This document shows, in pieces, positions 42,458-51,187 of a DNA stretch of 64,000 nucleotides (its first letter is position 1; the number at the start of each line of letters is the position of its first letter). The stretch lies in the NCBI GenBank assembly GCA_003278735.1, contig QCDO01000002.1, forward strand, positions 61,736 to 125,735, given 5' to 3'. The stretch is from Prochlorococcus sp. AG-355-J09. GTDB taxonomy: Bacteria; Cyanobacteriota; Cyanobacteriia; PCC-6307; Cyanobiaceae. The notes beneath the pieces were generated by a model. That model made no database searches. It had not been told where the DNA came from and was given only the letters and a program-made list of their open reading frames with translations. Made by a program: the position numbers and the translations under genes.

Positions 42458-42907
42458 GTGCAGATTGGAGATAAAATTCCAGAATTCTCTTTACTGGATC
42501 AAAATGGAGTTAAAAGATCAAATAAGGGTTTAAAAAATCCCCTTGTTTTGTTTTTTTATCCAAAAGATGATACGCCGGGTTGTACTATAGAAGTTTGCGG
42601 ATTTAGAGATAAATATGACTTATTTAAAGTATTAGGCGCACAAGTTTGGGGAGTAAGTAATGGAAGTACCTCAAGTCATTTGGCATTTGCTAATAAAAAT
42701 AAATTACAATATCCATTACTTTGTGATACGAATGACTCTCTTAGGAAAACTTTTAAAGTTCCTAAAGTATTAGGTTTTATGGATGGTAGGGTAACTTACG
42801 TTATTGATCGCAAAGGGACAGTTAGGCATATTTTTAGAGATTTATTGAATGGTCCTGAACACATTAAAGAGGCTATTAGAGTACTTAAGGAAATTCAAAA
42901 TCAATAA
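42458..42907 (+). CDS. bcp: Peroxiredoxin Q / BCP
   Basis: A 149-residue thiol peroxidase. The peroxidatic and resolving Cys are five residues apart in DDTPGCTIEVCGFRD (residues 43-57), the PrxQ arrangement. FFYPKDDTPGC and the late VTYVIDRKGTVRHIF are standard. GTG start. Detoxifies peroxides using thioredoxin, important in an organism lacking catalase. Confidence 0.94.
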   Translation: MQIGDKIPEFSLLDQNGVKRSNKGLKNPLVLFFYPKDDTPGCTIEVCGFRDKYDLFKVLGAQVWGVSNGSTSSHLAFANKNKLQYPLLCDTNDSLRKTFKVPKVLGFMDGRVTYVIDRKGTVRHIFRDLLNGPEHIKEAIRVLKEIQNQ

Positions 42908-42973
42908 ATTATTATTCAAAGAATTTTAGATTAATAAGTTTTGTTTTATTATAGTTTCAGCTTTTTTAACTAT

Positions 42974-43246
42974 ATGAAGAAAATGGGAATGCAGGCTGTT
43001 GATCTTGCTATTCAAAATGGAGTGGATCTTGACGGTACTCCAATCCCTCAAAAAATGCTAGATCTATATAATAGAATTATGGGTGCGGAGAATAAAAGAC
43101 AAAGGAGTGGTGTTAAAAAATCAATGAGAAATAGATGCGTCAAAACGGGTTCTAAGCATTTTGATAAAGAAACACTGAATCAATTATTAATAGACTCGGG
43201 ATGGGAAGGTCTCAAAGAAAAAGAAATTTTGTTTTTTTATAACTAA
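42974..43246 (+). CDS. Conserved hypothetical protein (90 aa)
   Basis: I prefer the internal ATG (MKKMGMQAVDLAIQNGVDLD) because the upstream extension is Phe/Tyr-rich and unlike a coding N terminus. Basic middle (ENKRQRSGVKKSMRNRCVKTG) suggests nucleic-acid contact, but no family is known. Confidence 0.55.
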   Translation: MKKMGMQAVDLAIQNGVDLDGTPIPQKMLDLYNRIMGAENKRQRSGVKKSMRNRCVKTGSKHFDKETLNQLLIDSGWEGLKEKEILFFYN

Positions 43247-43345
43247 AATTTTTAAATTATCTTAAAGTTTATTTATGATAATTTTTTACTTAAATTAAAA
43301 AAATTGAGAACTAACAAATTATTTATTTAGATCTAATTTTTTGAA

Positions 43346-43690
43346 TTATTTAAACCATCCTTTTTTGTTAGAGGATACTATTTTCTCTTTTTCAGCTTTT
43401 GTTTTATTACTTGCTTTTTTGAAAGCCAAGTTGGCTTCTATAACTGTAACTATTGATATGAAAAAAAGACCAGAAATCCCAATTATTTGTTCGTTTTGAG
43501 AAGGTTCTGAATCACCTTGAAAAAAAATACCTAAAGCGAACCATGCAGTACTAGCAGTTATGGTAAAAAAATAGGGTTTCCATCTTCTTTGATATAAGTA
43601 ACCTGATCCTAAACCAGGAAGAAAATTTAAAAAAGATGCTACCCACCCTTTTGAAGATGCAAGTATTTCGTCTCTTGAGGGGTAAGACAT
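43346..43690 (-). CDS. Hypothetical membrane protein (114 aa)
   Basis: FLNFLPGLGSGYLYQRRWKP is the pattern of small TM2-like membrane proteins (a Gly-rich helix followed by Tyr and basic residues). Two to three hydrophobic segments follow, then a Lys-rich tail. Unknown. Confidence 0.65.
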   Translation of the reverse strand: MSYPSRDEILASSKGWVASFLNFLPGLGSGYLYQRRWKPYFFTITASTAWFALGIFFQGDSEPSQNEQIIGISGLFFISIVTVIEANLAFKKASNKTKAEKEKIVSSNKKGWFK

Positions 43691-43695
43691 TTATG

Positions 43696-43800
43696 TTAGG
43701 TATTTATTAAATGTGAATTTATATAAGCAAAAGATATTGCTGCACAAATAACCCAACTAAAGGGTAAGAACATTCTTATTTTTTCTTTATTGTTAGTCAT
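43696..43800 (-). CDS. Tiny membrane protein (34 aa)
   Basis: MTNNKEKIRMFLPFSWVICA with one helix; ends 6 bases before the next minus-strand gene, which supports co-transcription. Confidence 0.5.
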   Translation of the reverse strand: MTNNKEKIRMFLPFSWVICAAISFAYINSHLINT

Positions 43801-43871
43801 TTTTTAATTATGGAAAATATTTTTAAAATCTGTGGATTTAATAGATATCTTAAAACTAGAAGAATTAAAAA

Positions 43872-43898
43872 AAGACGGTTTTTAACCGTCTTTGAAAA
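43872..43898. terminator. Intrinsic terminator
   Basis: AAAGACGG pairs with CCGTCTTT around a TTTTTAA loop, flanked by A and T runs, between minus-strand genes. It ends the transcript of the 43921-44295 gene and could work in both directions. Confidence 0.8.
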
Positions 43899-43920
43899 AA
43901 GCAATTTCTCAAAAAATAAA

Positions 43921-44295
43921 TTATTTATCTTTTGAGATTGAGAGTACTTTAAGTTGTTTTTTTACTTCTTTTTCTCTCTCTTCAAGATGTTTTAGTTGAG
44001 CTTTAAAAGCATCTTCAAGTCTTACTTTTTGTGTTGTAATTTCATCAAGCTCTTCTTGATGTTGGTTTTTCTTTAACTCCTTCATTTCACTATCGGAGAT
44101 AACATATACTGGGCGATATGAAGGTGTTTCAAAAAGAAGATCAAACATTGAATACATAAGTGACCTTTGAATTAGTACAAATTCAATATCTGATAATTTT
44201 TTGGAATATGAAAGGATTAATACCGAAGATATTGATACGGCAAATACACCGAATTTCGGTTTACCTAACATAACCGCCCAGTATTTACCGATCAA
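43921..44295 (-). CDS. Hypothetical protein with C-terminal coiled coil (124 aa)
   Basis: The N-terminal third contains a hydrophobic stretch (KFGVFAVSISSVLILSYS); residues about 70-120 are a highly charged coiled coil (EELDEITTQKVRLEDAFKAQ). An internal ATG at codon 9 is an alternative start. Unknown, perhaps a membrane-tethered scaffold. Confidence 0.6.
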   Translation of the reverse strand: MIGKYWAVMLGKPKFGVFAVSISSVLILSYSKKLSDIEFVLIQRSLMYSMFDLLFETPSYRPVYVISDSEMKELKKNQHQEELDEITTQKVRLEDAFKAQLKHLEEREKEVKKQLKVLSISKDK

Positions 44296-44361
44296 ATTTT
44301 AAGGTATGTTTTAAAGTATTAAGGAGATGCTTCTAAAAATTTAAATCAAAAAGAACTAAAA

Positions 44362-44790
44362 ATGGATTTAAAAATTACTAATACATTAGTAATCCCATCC
44401 AACGAAATTAAATGGCGATTTTCCAGATCCTCCGGTCCTGGAGGGCAAAATGTCAATAAAATTGAAAGCAGAGTAGAGATTATTTTTGATTTAGAAAATT
44501 CCAAAGTATTAAATGATTATCAGAAAGAAATTCTTAAAATAAACTTGAAAAACAAATTAGTAAATAATAGCTTGCGTTTAACGGTTCAAGAACACAGAAA
44601 TCAATTATTAAATAGGCAGCTAGCTTTAATTAAATTTAGTTTAATCATAAAAAATGCTTTAAATAAACCATTTAAATTAAGAAAATCTACACAACCTACT
44701 AAAGCATCACAAAAGAAAAGAGTTGAGGTTAAGAAAAAACGCGGCGAATTAAAAAAAAGTCGACAAAAAGAAAAAATATATCAAATATGA
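44362..44790 (+). CDS. arfB: Peptidyl-tRNA hydrolase ArfB-like (GGQ domain)
   Basis: A 142-residue rescue factor that releases peptides on stalled ribosomes. RSSGPGGQNVNKIESRVEI (residues 23-41) carries the catalytic GGQ loop, and the C-terminal tail is extremely basic (KKRVEVKKKRGELKKSRQKE), which threads into the empty mRNA channel in ArfB. It lacks the codon-recognition domains of RF1/RF2. Confidence 0.92.
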   Translation: MDLKITNTLVIPSNEIKWRFSRSSGPGGQNVNKIESRVEIIFDLENSKVLNDYQKEILKINLKNKLVNNSLRLTVQEHRNQLLNRQLALIKFSLIIKNALNKPFKLRKSTQPTKASQKKRVEVKKKRGELKKSRQKEKIYQI

Positions 44791-44862
44791 ATAAAGTAAA
44801 TAAATTTTTTCCTCGCAGATTGCGATCAAAGCATGTGATACATTTAATTTTATTTTGGTTTA

Positions 44863-45111
44863 TTGAATTCAACTAATGATTTCTGGTTAATTGACTCTAA
44901 TCTTGTAGGGGTGATGCGTTTCTACAAAGATAGAGATTATTCTGATAAATCTATTGATTATATGTTTATTGAAGAAGGAATTATTATGGGAATTCATGGA
45001 GAAAATCCTCCATTAATGAAAACTAGAAAAAAAATTGTTATTGAAGAAGCGAGATTATTATGGAAAAAATTGTTAAATGAAGGTTGGCAAAAAACTAATA
45101 AAAAATGGTGA
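44863..45111 (+). CDS. DUF1651 family protein
   Basis: An 82-residue protein with FWLIDSNLVGVMRFYKDR near the start and the C-terminal ARLLWKKLLNEGWQKTN that marks DUF1651 of picocyanobacteria. TTG start. Function unknown. Confidence 0.75.
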   Translation: MNSTNDFWLIDSNLVGVMRFYKDRDYSDKSIDYMFIEEGIIMGIHGENPPLMKTRKKIVIEEARLLWKKLLNEGWQKTNKKW

Positions 45112-45138
45112 GCAAATCTACAAAAAATTTTTTTAATT

Positions 45139-45303
45139 TCAGAAAATAAATGAACCTTTAGGGTATAGCTTAGAAATTTTTTCCTTTTGCAAATATTTCT
45201 TTTTTTTGACGTCGTTTTCATATCTTCTCAACATCATTAGATAGTTTGTAACTCCAAAAATTATTAAAAATACAATAAATCTTATTCCTGCATCAAAGTT
45301 CAT
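45139..45303 (-). CDS. Small membrane protein (54 aa)
   Basis: Starting at the ATG for MNFDAGIRFIVFLIIFGVTN: one transmembrane helix followed by a basic tail rich in Lys. Upstream codons to 45345 are probably not translated. Confidence 0.5.
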   Translation of the reverse strand: MNFDAGIRFIVFLIIFGVTNYLMMLRRYENDVKKKKYLQKEKISKLYPKGSFIF

Positions 45304-45365
45304 ATGGATATTAAGCTTTATTTTAATCTGACAATTACTAATCAAAAATCAATCGGTATTTATAT

Positions 45366-46229
45366 CTAATTAATACGTTTAGTAAAAATGTTTTTTTTTG
45401 ATTGTACGGTATAAAAAATACATAATAAAAGTAATATTAAAATTGCACTAAAGCTTCCGATTGGGTTTGGAATATTTTGTGTAAAAGGTCCTGCTAAAAA
45501 ATAAGGTGTATTTTCTTTGAATTCTATTAATCCGTTATTTAATAAAAACCAAATACCCACTAGTCCTCCATGAATTCCTATGCAATTCCATAAAGAACCT
45601 TTATCTCTAATTTTTACTAATGATAGAAATATCCCAAGTAAAATAAATCCCAATCGTAATCCTACTATGTTCCAAAAGATCTCATTTGATAAATTATGAA
45701 CGAAGCTAAAAATTATAGCTTGTAAAGCTATTGATATTTTTGTACCATATTCAAATTTTAATTCTTCTAGTAACCAACCTCTAAAAATTATTTCCTCTGC
45801 GAATCCAACACCTAATCCCAGTAGAATAGAATTTAATAATATTATTGGAGAGAATTCACCTATCCAAGAAATATAATTTTTTTGTAATAGTGGTACCAGA
45901 ATTAGAATTATTAAAACTAAAGCAAATAAAATACCTTGAGAAAAATTGAAAAAGTTTTTCAAGAATTTGTCTTTTGTTATCCCAAGAAGTATCCAAGCAC
46001 TTGATTTATTTCGTTTGATATAAAACCAATATGGGAGTAAAAAGATAAAAAGTAAGAAAGTAATAATAGTACCTATTAAGGATAAATTATCTTGTTCAAA
46101 ATTAAACAATAAAAGTGGCTGAGATAAAGCCCAGCCAATTCCATAAAGAATAGGAATAAAAAATATAGTGGATAAAAATCTTGGTCTTACAAGCAAAAAA
46201 CTTCTAATTAGTATCATTAAATTTTTCAT
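45366..46229 (-). CDS. CPBP-family (CAAX protease/Abi) intramembrane metalloprotease
   Basis: A 287-residue protein with about eight membrane helices. The catalytic motifs are visible: EEIIFRGWLLEEL (about residue 144), FSFVHNLSN (about 174) and GIHGGLVG (about 223). Family members process prenylated proteins in eukaryotes or act in bacteriocin immunity; the bacterial substrate here is unknown. Preceded by a 65-aa gene on the same strand. Confidence 0.87.
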   Translation of the reverse strand: MKNLMILIRSFLLVRPRFLSTIFFIPILYGIGWALSQPLLLFNFEQDNLSLIGTIITFLLFIFLLPYWFYIKRNKSSAWILLGITKDKFLKNFFNFSQGILFALVLIILILVPLLQKNYISWIGEFSPIILLNSILLGLGVGFAEEIIFRGWLLEELKFEYGTKISIALQAIIFSFVHNLSNEIFWNIVGLRLGFILLGIFLSLVKIRDKGSLWNCIGIHGGLVGIWFLLNNGLIEFKENTPYFLAGPFTQNIPNPIGSFSAILILLLLCIFYTVQSKKNIFTKRIN

Positions 46230-46246
46230 TTTAGTTTGAATATTAA

Positions 46247-46444
46247 TTAATCCCAGCTTTTGCCTTTTATTATTCTAACTACTTGTTCAAAAAGTTTTAG
46301 CTTTTTCTTTTTACTATAATTTACGTTTTTTGAAAGATTAGATAAATCTTTATAAAATTGCCGAGTTATTTTATCTTCTTTATCACTAGGCCATAGTAAG
46401 TCTGAGCCCTCTTCATATTCTTCTTTATATCTTTTTTTATTCAA
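46247..46444 (-). CDS. Small basic hypothetical protein (65 aa)
   Basis: Very rich in Lys, Glu and Asp, ending VVRIIKGKSWD. It lies 17 bases upstream of the CPBP gene and may be co-transcribed. Unknown. Confidence 0.5.
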   Translation of the reverse strand: MNKKRYKEEYEEGSDLLWPSDKEDKITRQFYKDLSNLSKNVNYSKKKKLKLFEQVVRIIKGKSWD

Positions 46445-46533
46445 ATTTTTTTTATATCGTAATAATTTAAATTTTACTTATTGCAAATGCTTAAAAGTGA
46501 TGTTTATTAAATTTGTGTATTTATTTAAAATTT

Positions 46534-46623
46534 ATGCTGATTAATCTTTCAACTTTAGTTTTTACATTATTATCTCCATTGCTTATTTTTGCAGTAATAG
46601 TATCGGTTTACTTATTACATTAG
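46534..46623 (+). CDS. Tiny single-helix peptide (29 aa)
   Basis: MLINLSTLVFTLLSPLLIFA plus VIVSVYLLH: almost all hydrophobic, like small photosystem or b6f peptides, but I cannot assign it. Confidence 0.4.
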   Translation: MLINLSTLVFTLLSPLLIFAVIVSVYLLH

Positions 46624-46651
46624 GAAGTATTTAAAAATAAAATTAATTAAT

Positions 46652-46747
46652 TTAAGGGTGTATTATGCCTACTTTTTCTAATGCAAATGATAAAACTGCA
46701 ATTACAGCCATTAGTGTTAATATCTTGTTCTTTTTGATGAAATCCAT
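46652..46747 (-). CDS. Tiny membrane peptide (31 aa)
   Basis: MDFIKKNKILTLMAVIAVLS and a short tail. One helix; convergent with the previous peptide. Confidence 0.4.
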   Translation of the reverse strand: MDFIKKNKILTLMAVIAVLSFALEKVGIIHP

Positions 46748-46821
46748 AATGCATATTAATAATCTTTTTATTAAATTCTTATATAAAATAATAAATAATT
46801 AAAATTATTATAACAATTACA

Positions 46822-46962
46822 ATGAAACCCATATATATAGGAGATCTATTTCCCTCAATAGCTTCTTATAAAAAGATAATTGAAACATATGATAAAGGTA
46901 TAAAAGAAGGGGAATTTTATGAAGAACCTATTGGAGGAGATTTTAATTACCCTGATTGGTAA
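46822..46962 (+). CDS. Small soluble hypothetical protein (46 aa)
   Basis: MKPIYIGDLFPSIASYKKII and an acidic end with NYPDW. It sits two bases before the next gene, likely coupled with it. Unknown. Confidence 0.5.
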   Translation: MKPIYIGDLFPSIASYKKIIETYDKGIKEGEFYEEPIGGDFNYPDW

Positions 46963-46964
46963 AT

Positions 46965-47147
46965 ATGCTTACTACAAAAATAACTTTTGCCTTGGCAGAT
47001 TGGATTAGAGAGTGGCGTAAGTGCCGGGATAAGAATCCTTCTATTGATGAGTGTGTAAAATTTGTTCAGTGGAAATTAAAAGATTATAAACTTTCTGATA
47101 GTGATAAAAGAATAATTGAATCTATTTTGCTCTATGAATCTGAATAA
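46965..47147 (+). CDS. Small hypothetical protein (60 aa)
   Basis: MLTTKITFALADWIREWRKC then a helical body with several Trp and Lys. The ATG at 46965 is preferred to an upstream TTG overlapping the previous gene. Unknown. Confidence 0.55.
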   Translation: MLTTKITFALADWIREWRKCRDKNPSIDECVKFVQWKLKDYKLSDSDKRIIESILLYESE

Positions 47148-47286
47148 ATAAGGGATTAAAGACTTTAATTTTTATATTTATCTATAAAAAACAAAGGATT
47201 ATTAAAATCCTCTTACAAATTAAGAAAAAAGTAAATCAGCATATTTACGGATTTACTGAAAATATAAAAAGGAGTAATTTATAAAT

Positions 47287-47482
47287 GTTGAGTTCGGAGG
47301 CAATCTAAATGATTGATAGTCCGCCTGAAATTTAGCAAATTCCAAAATATAGGAAGCGTATTCCTGAGAATGGGATTATTCGAAAATTAAAGTTCAATCA
47401 ATTAGTCTGATAAGACTTCGCTTTATAATTACTAGCGACAATAGGGACTGAAATTATCGAGAGAAATCCCCGAACTCACGTA
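47287..47482 (+). ncRNA. ssrS: Structured non-coding RNA, candidate 6S RNA
   Basis: About 195 nt without coding potential. The ends close on each other: GAGTTCGG (47290-47297) pairs with CCGAACTC (47470-47477), extended by GG/CC past a bulged A. Inside, AGTCC (47318-47322) pairs with GGACT (47445-47449), leaving a large internal bubble, and small hairpins lie in the apical part (AGTCT/AGACT near 47404-47417; TTCC/GGAA near 47340-47355). A closed rod with a central bubble and this size are the 6S hallmarks, but no primary-sequence signature proves it. Confidence 0.5.
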
Positions 47483-47557
47483 TTCTAGGTTTATGAGTAA
47501 ATAGACTTTAAAATATGTAATTTTATATCCTGTAAGAAGGAAATCAAATATTAAAAA

Positions 47558-47582
47558 GGACTGTACAAGCAGTCCTTTTTTG
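47558..47582 (+). terminator. Intrinsic terminator after the ncRNA
   Basis: AAAAGGACTG pairs with CAGTCCTTTT around a TACAAG loop and is followed by T residues. It lies upstream of pip and closes whatever is transcribed from the ncRNA side. Confidence 0.85.
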
Positions 47583-47656
47583 TTTAACAAATTTCTTCTA
47601 AACTAGACTTCTTTTTGGATATTATGGATTAATAAAGTGATTAAAAATATTTCAAA

Positions 47657-48607
47657 ATGAAAGATCAAGTCTTGTTTCCAAAAATTGAAGTACGTGAAAA
47701 GGGTTTTTTACAAGTAAGTGATATTCATACTATTTATTGGGAAAGATCTGGTAATCCAAATGGCAAAAAAATTCTTGTTATTCATGGAGGTCCAGGAGGA
47801 GGAAGTCAACCAAGATATAGAAGATACTTTAACCCAGATAAATTCGATATTATTCAATTTGACCAAAGAGGGTGCGGTTCTTCAACTCCTTTCTCCGAAT
47901 TAAAAGAAAATACGACCAATCATTTAGTTGATGATATAGAGAAATTAAGGATTCTTTTAAAAATAGATAATTGGCATTTGTTTGGTGGATCTTGGGGCTC
48001 AACACTTTCACTTATATATGCGATTAAAAATCCCTCAAGAGTTATCAGCTTAACTTTGCGTGGAATATTTTTATGTAGAAAGTTTGAATTGTTATGGTTC
48101 TATCAATATGGTGCAAGTGAGATATTCCCCGATGAATTTGAAGAATATATTTCTGTAATACCAAAAGAAGAAAGAAATAATTTAATAAGTTCTTTTTATA
48201 AATATCTAACATCTTCAGATGCGAATCTTAGATCAAAAGCAGCAGCAGCTTGGACAAAATGGGAACTCTCAACAAGTCATTTAATAAATAAAAAATTTGA
48301 TTTTGATAAGTCTGAAGTTAATTCTTTTTCAGATGCCTTTGCAAGGATCGAATGTCATTATTTTATTAATAATATTTTCTTAGAAGATGATTTTATTTTG
48401 AAAAATATAAAAACAATAGAATCTATTCCAACAAAAATAATTCAAGGTAGGTATGACGTTGTTTGTCCTGTTAGGAGCGCTTGGGATCTAAATAAGAAAT
48501 TAAAGAATTCTGAATTAATTATTGTTAATGATGCTGGTCATTCAATGAGTGAAAAAGGTATTACTATCGAACTAATAAAAGCTGTAAAAGGAATTCAAAA
48601 TCTCTAA
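47657..48607 (+). CDS. pip: Proline iminopeptidase
   Basis: A 316-residue alpha/beta hydrolase cleaving N-terminal proline. The oxyanion-hole motif HGGPGGGSQPRYRRYF (about residue 44), nucleophile Ser in FGGSWGSTLSL (about 108), FDQRGCGSS, and late Asp/His (GRYDVVCP, NDAGHSMSE) are all present. Length is normal for the family. Confidence 0.93.
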   Translation: MKDQVLFPKIEVREKGFLQVSDIHTIYWERSGNPNGKKILVIHGGPGGGSQPRYRRYFNPDKFDIIQFDQRGCGSSTPFSELKENTTNHLVDDIEKLRILLKIDNWHLFGGSWGSTLSLIYAIKNPSRVISLTLRGIFLCRKFELLWFYQYGASEIFPDEFEEYISVIPKEERNNLISSFYKYLTSSDANLRSKAAAAWTKWELSTSHLINKKFDFDKSEVNSFSDAFARIECHYFINNIFLEDDFILKNIKTIESIPTKIIQGRYDVVCPVRSAWDLNKKLKNSELIIVNDAGHSMSEKGITIELIKAVKGIQNL

Positions 48608-48630
48608 AAGAGAGAATTTTCCTTTAAAAT

Positions 48631-48804
48631 TTAAAGGCCATTATTTTCAATATTTTGTGCAATACTCCTAAGAAGTTCGACGATATCAGAATCTTCGCAT
48701 TTAGTATCTTCTTTGAGCAAAATGCACTCGTCTCTAATACTTACATTAGTACTCCACCATATACCTGAACTATTGGTATCGTCCCATTCAAATCTTTCAG
48801 ACAT
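48631..48804 (-). CDS. Small acidic hypothetical protein (57 aa)
   Basis: MSERFEWDDTNSSGIWWSTN then an acidic helix with two Cys. Clean ATG start and good codon pattern. Unknown function. Confidence 0.6.
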   Translation of the reverse strand: MSERFEWDDTNSSGIWWSTNVSIRDECILLKEDTKCEDSDIVELLRSIAQNIENNGL

Positions 48805-48931
48805 AATTAATAAAATCTAATAAATACATTAAAGCTTGCATTAATTCATCGTGGATTTATATATTTAATTTAAAAATTTAAAAACCTTTCCTAGGCGTTA
48901 AAAGGAATCTAGAAATTTCTGACAATAAAAT

Positions 48932-50428
48932 TTAGAAATCTAATTTCAGTTCGTATTGTTTTTCCTTTTCCTTAGAAACATTTTTTTTATTATTTATATT
49001 TTTTCTAAGCCTTTTTCTAGAGCCATGCTTTAAATAAATTTCTTTTGAGATATCCCAATATCCATCCTTTTTAGTGATTTCATGGATTTTATTCTTTGCA
49101 TTTTTAGTGCTATTTGGGATGTCAATTATTGGTCTTATGTAATTAATTTGTTCATATTCTTCTTGATTAAATCTAGATAATAGCCATGGTTCATGAATGA
49201 AATTAAGTGATATATCCTTTAATTCTGGTATCCATTTTTTTATAAATTTTCCTTGAGGATCATGATCTTTTCCCTGCTTAACAGGATTATAAATTCTATT
49301 GGTATTTATAGAAGTAGTTCCAGATTGCATTTGGCATTGGTTCCAATGTATTCCAGGCTCATAATCTACAAATTTATTTGCTAATTCAGAACCTGAATCT
49401 TGCCATGGTAGCCATAAATTATAGCTAGCAAAAGACATTAACATTGCTCTCATCCTGAAGTTAATCCATCCATTGAAATTTAGTGAACGCATACATGCAT
49501 CTACAAAAGGAAAGCCTGTATTACCTGAACTCCATGAGTTAAGTAATTCATTATTTTTTTCTCTAATATTTTTAAAAAAAGGATGGTATTCCCTAAACTC
49601 TAGTTCTGGTTCACTTTCAAGTTTCTGAATAAAATGACAATGCCAAGTTAATCTGCTTTTTAACATCCTTGAATTATTGTTTTTTGAAATATTTGCCTTC
49701 TTAAAAATTTCTTTTAATGAAATGCATCCCCAACAAATATATGGTGATAGTCTTGTACAACTATCAAATGATTTTTCTGGGCTAGATAAATCTTTTGAAT
49801 AAGAATCTAATTTATTACTAAAGAAGTATTCCATTCTCTCTAAACCTTTCTTTCTTCCACCTTGCATTCTTCCTGGACAAGTTTCTTTTTTAAAGTTAAA
49901 AATTTCGTCTGAGGGTATTTCTCCAATATTCAAGTTAATAGAATTAATTCTTAATGGAGGTATAAGTAAGTTTTTGTCGGAATTTTCTTGCCACTTTTTA
50001 GACCAATTATTCCTATCTAAATTTCCTCTAAAAACTGAAAATTGTAGAAATTCCTTCCAAATAATATTTTTGCTTAAAGCCCATTCTCTTACTTTTTGAT
50101 CTCTTTTATAAGTAAGCCAATCTCCGGTTTCTTGATGGCTATATATACCTTTGATTTTAAATTTTGTACTAATTTCATCAAAAATATTAATAACATTGCC
50201 AGTCCTAATAATTAATGGTTGTCCAATCTCAGCAAGTCCATTTCTTAAATCTATTAAACTTTCTTTGCAAAATTGCCATTGTCTATCTGAATGAGTATTT
50301 TGGCTCCAAATATCTAACTCAATAATATAAATAGGTAAAATATCATTATCTTTTATAGCCTCACAAAGAGCTTCGTTATCAAAAATTCTTAAATCTTTCT
50401 TAAACCATAAGATATTTATTTCTTTCAT
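48932..50428 (-). CDS. DNA photolyase / cryptochrome family protein
   Basis: A 498-residue flavoprotein. The N-terminal antenna domain opens INILWFKKDLRIFDNEAL; the FAD domain has TRLSPYICWGCIS (about residue 228), SRLTWHCHFIQKLE, TGFPFVDACMRSLN and the W-rich NFRMRAMLMSFASYNLWLPW stretch with GIHWNQCQMQSGT. Repairs UV lesions by light, or acts as a photoreceptor. It ends in a Lys/Glu/Asn-rich tail. Which subclass cannot be decided by eye. Confidence 0.88.
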   Translation of the reverse strand: MKEINILWFKKDLRIFDNEALCEAIKDNDILPIYIIELDIWSQNTHSDRQWQFCKESLIDLRNGLAEIGQPLIIRTGNVINIFDEISTKFKIKGIYSHQETGDWLTYKRDQKVREWALSKNIIWKEFLQFSVFRGNLDRNNWSKKWQENSDKNLLIPPLRINSINLNIGEIPSDEIFNFKKETCPGRMQGGRKKGLERMEYFFSNKLDSYSKDLSSPEKSFDSCTRLSPYICWGCISLKEIFKKANISKNNNSRMLKSRLTWHCHFIQKLESEPELEFREYHPFFKNIREKNNELLNSWSSGNTGFPFVDACMRSLNFNGWINFRMRAMLMSFASYNLWLPWQDSGSELANKFVDYEPGIHWNQCQMQSGTTSINTNRIYNPVKQGKDHDPQGKFIKKWIPELKDISLNFIHEPWLLSRFNQEEYEQINYIRPIIDIPNSTKNAKNKIHEITKKDGYWDISKEIYLKHGSRKRLRKNINNKKNVSKEKEKQYELKLDF

Positions 50429-50514
50429 AATTTTTTGTTTTAATCCTAGAAAACTAAGATTAAGTTTGTAGGTAAAAAATATAAAAAATTTTAGAATAAC
50501 TAAAAATCAAAAAA

Positions 50515-51138
50515 ATGAAAATAACAAAAAAACTTTGGGAGGATAATTATGAGGTTGCTTTACTAAGTTTAAATACAAAATTTGTTCAAGGTTTAAAGAA
50601 TGGAAGTCTCCCTAAAAATATATTTCAAGAATATTTAGCTCAAGATTATTTCTTTTTAGAGACTTTTGCTAAGGCTTATGGTCTTGCTGTTTCCAAATCA
50701 AAAGATAAGTACTCAATAAGGAAGTTAAGTGAACTGTTAATGGGTGTTTCAGAGGAGTTAATACTTCATGAAACGTATGCAAAAGAATGGGATATTGATT
50801 TGTCTAATAACTATATAAAAAAAGCCACTAAAAATTATACAGATTTCCTTGATGATACTTCCAAAAGACTTAACTCCGTTGAAATAATGTTTGCAATGAC
50901 TCCATGTATGCGACTTTATTCTTGGATAGGAAAAAGTTTGTATAAGGAGGATTTTGACATTAAATATAAAGAATGGATAATTACTTATTCTGATGAGAGC
51001 TTTGAAAAGCTAGCAGATTCACTTGAAAATCTTATTGAGACCAATAAAGAAACATATGATATTAATCAGGCCAAATATTTATACAGGAGAGCTATGGAAT
51101 TGGAGTTAGATTTTTTTAATGCATATTCAGATTTCTGA
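50515..51138 (+). CDS. tenA: TenA/thiaminase II family protein
   Basis: A 207-residue all-helical enzyme salvaging thiamine pyrimidine. FLAQDYFFLETFAKAYGLA-like segment (residues about 44-60), catalytic Cys in MTPCMRLYSWIG (about 131) and the late Glu in RRAMELELDFF. Placed 49 bases before thiD, so the two form a pyrimidine-salvage pair. Confidence 0.92.
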   Translation: MKITKKLWEDNYEVALLSLNTKFVQGLKNGSLPKNIFQEYLAQDYFFLETFAKAYGLAVSKSKDKYSIRKLSELLMGVSEELILHETYAKEWDIDLSNNYIKKATKNYTDFLDDTSKRLNSVEIMFAMTPCMRLYSWIGKSLYKEDFDIKYKEWIITYSDESFEKLADSLENLIETNKETYDINQAKYLYRRAMELELDFFNAYSDF

Positions 51139-51187
51139 TTTAAATTAAAATTTATTTATAGTACTTTCAAAAACGAGTTAATAAATT

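Noticed and set aside
47287..47582. tmRNA, RNase P RNA or SRP RNA
   Set aside because: No tag-peptide frame, no GAGGAAAGTCC-type RNase P core and no SRP tetraloop motif are present.
50430..50514. TPP riboswitch before tenA-thiD
   Set aside because: The gap is short and lacks the CUGAGA and ACCUGA-type blocks of the THI box.
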